Below, in pieces: positions 61,210 through 64,000 of a stretch of DNA of 64,000 nt. Within the stretch, counting starts at the first letter, position 1. The number at the start of each line of letters is the position of its first letter. Origin of the DNA: JAFECT01 sp035551675. GTDB taxonomy: Bacteria > Pseudomonadota > Alphaproteobacteria > Caulobacterales > Caulobacteraceae. The position numbers and the translations under genes are program-made. The notes under the pieces are model-generated. The model was not told where the DNA came from. It made no database searches and was given only the letters and a program-made list of their open reading frames with translations. The stretch spans positions 62,001 to 126,000 of the forward strand of contig DASZMV010000018.1 of assembly GCA_035551675.1 (NCBI GenBank). Reading direction: 5' to 3'.

Positions 61210-63123
61210 TTAGGCGCGGACGGCCTTCGATGTCGCGTCGATGCCCAGCGCGTTCAGCGCGCTTCTCGCGATGCCTTCGGCGTCGAGGCCGGCGACCGCG
61301 TACATGACTTCGGGTTTGTCCTGGTCCTGGAAGACGTCGGGAAGGACCAGGGTGCGGATTTTCAGGCCGCGGTCGAGCGCACCCTTGTCGGCGAGGAATT
61401 GCAGGACGAAGGCGCCGAAGCCGCCGACGGCGCCTTCCTCGACGGTCACGATGGCTTCGTGTTCACGCGCGAGCCGCAGGATGAGGTCTTCGTCGAGCGG
61501 CTTGGCGAAGCGGGCGTCGGCGACGGTGGTCGAGACGCCGCGGGCGGCGAGCAGATCCGCGGCCTTCAGCGAGGCTTCCAGCCGCGTGCCGAGCGAGAGG
61601 ATGGCGACGGTTGAGCCTTCCTTCAGGATGCGGCCCTTGCCGATTTCCAGCGGCGCGGAGAGTTCCGGAATTTCGACGCCGACACCGTCGCCGCGCGGGT
61701 AGCGGAAGGCTGACGGGCGGTCGTCGATTTCACAGGCCGTCGCGATCATCGCGGCCAGTTCGGCTTCGTCGGCGGCGGCCATCAGCACGAAGCCCGGCAG
61801 GGCGCCGAGATAGCCGATGTCGAAGGAGCCCGCGTGCGTGGGGCCGTCGGCGCCGACCAGGCCCGCGCGGTCCATGGCGAAGCGCACCGGCAGACGCTGG
61901 ATGGCGACGTCGTGCACGACCTGGTCGTAGCCGCGTTGCAGGAACGTTGAATAGATCGCAGCGAACGGCTTCATGCCCGCCGCGGCAAGACCGGCGGCAA
62001 ACGTCACCGCGTGTTGTTCGGCGATGCCGACGTCGAAGGTGCGTTCGGGAAAGCGTTCGCCGAAGATGTCGAGGCCGGTGCCCGACGGCATGGCGGCGGT
62101 GATGGCGACGATGGAGGGATCGCGTTCGGCGCGCTTGATCAGTTCGTTGCCGAACACCTTGGTGTAGGACGGCGCGTTGGATTGCGCCTTGGCCTGTTTG
62201 CCGGTGACGACGTCGAACTTGACCACGCCGTGGTACTTGTCGGCGGCGTCTTCGGCGGGCGGATAGCCCTTGCCCTTGCGGGTGACGACGTGAACCAGCA
62301 CCGGCTTGTTGTCGACGGCGGCGGCGTTCCTCAACACCGGGATCAACTGATCCAGATCGTGACCGTCGATGGGACCAACGTAGTAGAAGCCGAGTTCTTC
62401 GAAGAAGGTGCCGCCGGTGACCATGCCGCGGGCGAACTCCTCCGCCTTCTTCGCAGCCTTCGCCATCGGCTTGGGCAGGTGTCCGGCGACCGACTTGCCG
62501 AACTTGCGGAAGGAGCGGTAGGCGCCGCCGGACACCAGCTTGGCAAGGTAGTTCGACATGCCGCCGACCGGCGATGCGATCGACATGTCGTTGTCGTTCA
62601 GCACCACAATCAGGCGCGTGGTGGTGGGCGCCGCTTGGTTCATCGCCTCATAGGCCATGCCCGCGCTCATCGAACCGTCGCCGATGACGGCGACGACGTT
62701 GTTGTTCTCGCCCTTGAGGTCGCGCGCGGCGCAGAAGCCGAGCGCGGCGGAGATGGACGTCGCCGCATGCGCGGCGCCGAAGGGGTCGTACGTGCTCTCG
62801 GCGCGCTTGGTGAACCCGGAAAGGCCCCCGCCCTGGCGCAGGGTGCGGATACGGTCGCGGCGGCCGGTCAGGATCTTGTGCGGATAGGCCTGGTGGCCGA
62901 CGTCCCAGATCACGATGTCCCGGGGCGTATCGAACACCGCATGCAGCGCCACCGTAAGCTCGACCACGCCCAGACCCGCGCCCAGGTGTCCCCCGGTCTG
63001 GCTGACCGCGTCGATGGTCTCGGCGCGAAGCTCGTCGGCGACCTGCTTAAGCTCGGGAAGGGTGAAGGAACGCAGGTCCGCGGGCTCGTGGACCTTGTCG
63101 AGCAAAGGGGTGTCTAAGGACAT
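61210..63123 (-). CDS. dxs: 1-deoxy-D-xylulose-5-phosphate synthase
   Basis: 637 residues; condenses pyruvate and glyceraldehyde-3-phosphate, first step of the MEP isoprenoid pathway, using thiamine diphosphate. Features: TGGHLGAGLGVVELTVALH (near the N-terminus), the ThDP/Mg motif GDGSMSAGMAYEAMNQA, the transketolase pyrimidine-binding block RTFDVGIAEQHAVTFAAGLA and DRAGLVGADGPTHAGSFD. Normal length. It is 39 bp downstream of ispA on the same strand, the usual ispA-dxs order. Its stop lies 3 bp from the outer arm of the nested repeat. Confidence 0.98.
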   Translation of the reverse strand: MSLDTPLLDKVHEPADLRSFTLPELKQVADELRAETIDAVSQTGGHLGAGLGVVELTVALHAVFDTPRDIVIWDVGHQAYPHKILTGRRDRIRTLRQGGGLSGFTKRAESTYDPFGAAHAATSISAALGFCAARDLKGENNNVVAVIGDGSMSAGMAYEAMNQAAPTTTRLIVVLNDNDMSIASPVGGMSNYLAKLVSGGAYRSFRKFGKSVAGHLPKPMAKAAKKAEEFARGMVTGGTFFEELGFYYVGPIDGHDLDQLIPVLRNAAAVDNKPVLVHVVTRKGKGYPPAEDAADKYHGVVKFDVVTGKQAKAQSNAPSYTKVFGNELIKRAERDPSIVAITAAMPSGTGLDIFGERFPERTFDVGIAEQHAVTFAAGLAAAGMKPFAAIYSTFLQRGYDQVVHDVAIQRLPVRFAMDRAGLVGADGPTHAGSFDIGYLGALPGFVLMAAADEAELAAMIATACEIDDRPSAFRYPRGDGVGVEIPELSAPLEIGKGRILKEGSTVAILSLGTRLEASLKAADLLAARGVSTTVADARFAKPLDEDLILRLAREHEAIVTVEEGAVGGFGAFVLQFLADKGALDRGLKIRTLVLPDVFQDQDKPEVMYAVAGLDAEGIARSALNALGIDATSKAVRA

Positions 63124-63162
63124 CTTGTCTCTTTCCCCAAACTCGGGGCGGGGGCGGACCCG

Positions 63163-64000
63163 TTACGACCTGCGCTGTAGCACGAAGTCGACGCTGGCTC
63201 GCAGGAATTTGGCGTCGTCGTCGAACAAATCCAGATGGGCCCGCGCCTGTTCCGCCAGGAGGTCCACCCGCTCGCGCGCCGCGTCCACGCCCAGGAGGGT
63301 GACGAAGTTGGTCTTGCCCTTGGCGGCGTCCTTGCCCTTGGCGGCCTTGCCCAACAAGTCCTCGTCGCCCTCGGCGTCCAGCAGGTCGTCGACGATCTGG
63401 TAGGCGAGGCCGAGGTCGTTGGCGAACATCATCAGGGCGGAGCGTTCGCCGTCGGGCGCCTGGGCCACGATCAGGGGAATTTCGAAGGCGAAGGCGATCA
63501 GCGCGCCGGTCTTCAGCCGCTGCATCCGGGCCACTCCGCCCAGGTCCTCGCGCACGCCCAGGAGGTCGATCATCTGGCCGCCGGCCATGCCCTTGGCCCC
63601 GGCGGCGACGGCCAGTTTGCGCACCAGCTCGCCACGGATCTTGGGATCGTCGGAGGTGTCGGGGTGGGCCATGATTTCGAAGGCGGCGGAATGCAGCGCA
63701 TCGCCGACGAGCACGGCCGTCGCTTCGTCATAGGCCTTGTGCACGGTCGGACGGCCGCGGCGCATGTCGTCGTCGTCCATGCACGGCAGGTCGTCGTGCA
63801 CGAGACTGTAAGCATGCACGCATTCGAGCGCGCACGCCGCGCGCAGTACGGCGCGATCTTCCGCGTCGAACATGCGTCCGGTTTCGATGGCGAAGAAGGG
63901 TCGCAGGCGCTTGCCGGGACCAAGCGCCGCGTAACGCATCGCCTCGGTCAGTCTCTGTTCCGGGCCGTCGGCGCGCGGCAAGAGTTGATCGAGTGCGACG
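63163..64000 (-). CDS. ispA: Farnesyl/geranyl diphosphate synthase (5' end outside window)
   Basis: At least 279 codons; the frame runs open to the right edge, reading VALDQLLPRADGPEQR at the start of what is visible, so only a few N-terminal residues are missing. The first Asp-rich motif is DDLPCMDDDDMRRG and the second YQIVDDLLDAEGD; GKRLRPFF and GAKGMAGGQMIDL are also typical of IspA. It condenses IPP with DMAPP/GPP to make farnesyl diphosphate in the cytoplasm. The xseB gene, usual upstream partner, would lie beyond the window. Confidence 0.95.
   Translation of the reverse strand, partial: VALDQLLPRADGPEQRLTEAMRYAALGPGKRLRPFFAIETGRMFDAEDRAVLRAACALECVHAYSLVHDDLPCMDDDDMRRGRPTVHKAYDEATAVLVGDALHSAAFEIMAHPDTSDDPKIRGELVRKLAVAAGAKGMAGGQMIDLLGVREDLGGVARMQRLKTGALIAFAFEIPLIVAQAPDGERSALMMFANDLGLAYQIVDDLLDAEGDEDLLGKAAKGKDAAKGKTNFVTLLGVDAARERVDLLAEQARAHLDLFDDDAKFLRASVDFVLQRRS

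Noticed and set aside
61025..61213. A 62-codon frame starting MPTKNTKSTK
   Set aside because: It is made of the CACGAAAA iterations of the nested repeat and ends inside its outer arm; it is not a gene.

Overview
This 64 kb window is GC-rich, densely packed chromosomal DNA from an alphaproteobacterium. The best fit is Caulobacterales or a close relative such as the Micropepsales. The reasons are a flagellar locus laid out as flgFGAH facing fliL-fliM-DUF6468-motE, a sigma-54-type -24/-12 promoter with TTAACC (CtrA-like) half-sites between the two arms, the lgt / MidA-like methyltransferase / pgeF operon, the order prs-rplY-pth-ychF, and large TonB-dependent receptors. Assignment below class level is inference. 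No tRNA, rRNA, CRISPR array, prophage, plasmid gene or transposase gene was found.

Layout. 1-9.2 kb: the 5' part of a TonB-dependent receptor, then small metabolic genes (lipoprotein hydrolase, UDG-family protein, hotdog thioesterase, MocR regulator, GST). 9.2-18 kb: ilvE, a two-component pair, ubiK-like gene, the lgt operon and an amidohydrolase; a REP-like repeat supplies both stop codons of the convergent pgeF/amidohydrolase pair. 18-28.6 kb: prs, rplY, pth, ychF, bolA, a degenerate aldo/keto reductase and grxD. 29-39.4 kb: exported proteins of unknown function, rpsD, a GFA-like gene broken by an in-frame TGA, an ArsR/double-AHSA1/VOC operon with tandem operators, class III alcohol dehydrogenase, an M20 peptidase and a TrmJ-like methylase. 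39.5-49.5 kb: the flagellar locus. 49.6-60.9 kb: an apparent surface-signalling system made of an ECF sigma factor, FecR, an STN-type TonB receptor, a Tat-exported PLP enzyme and two exported serine peptidases, with a Tat/lipobox amidase diverging from it. 61.2-64 kb: dxs and the 3' part of ispA (isoprenoid precursors).

How genes work together. The flagellar arms encode the basal-body rod proteins FlgF/FlgG, the P-ring chaperone FlgA, the L-ring FlgH, the switch protein FliM, the stator-associated FliL, and three accessory proteins (DUF6468, MotE-like, large TPR). The 49.6-58.7 kb operon is the most system-like part: an outer-membrane transducer is coupled to its own sigma/anti-sigma pair and co-transcribed with periplasmic enzymes able to cut or modify a peptide. 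It looks like a sense-import-process module for a peptide-like ligand that cannot be identified from sequence. Several structured non-coding repeats (16.8, 42.5, 49.5 and 61 kb) lie exactly between genes and are not explained by the coding annotation.
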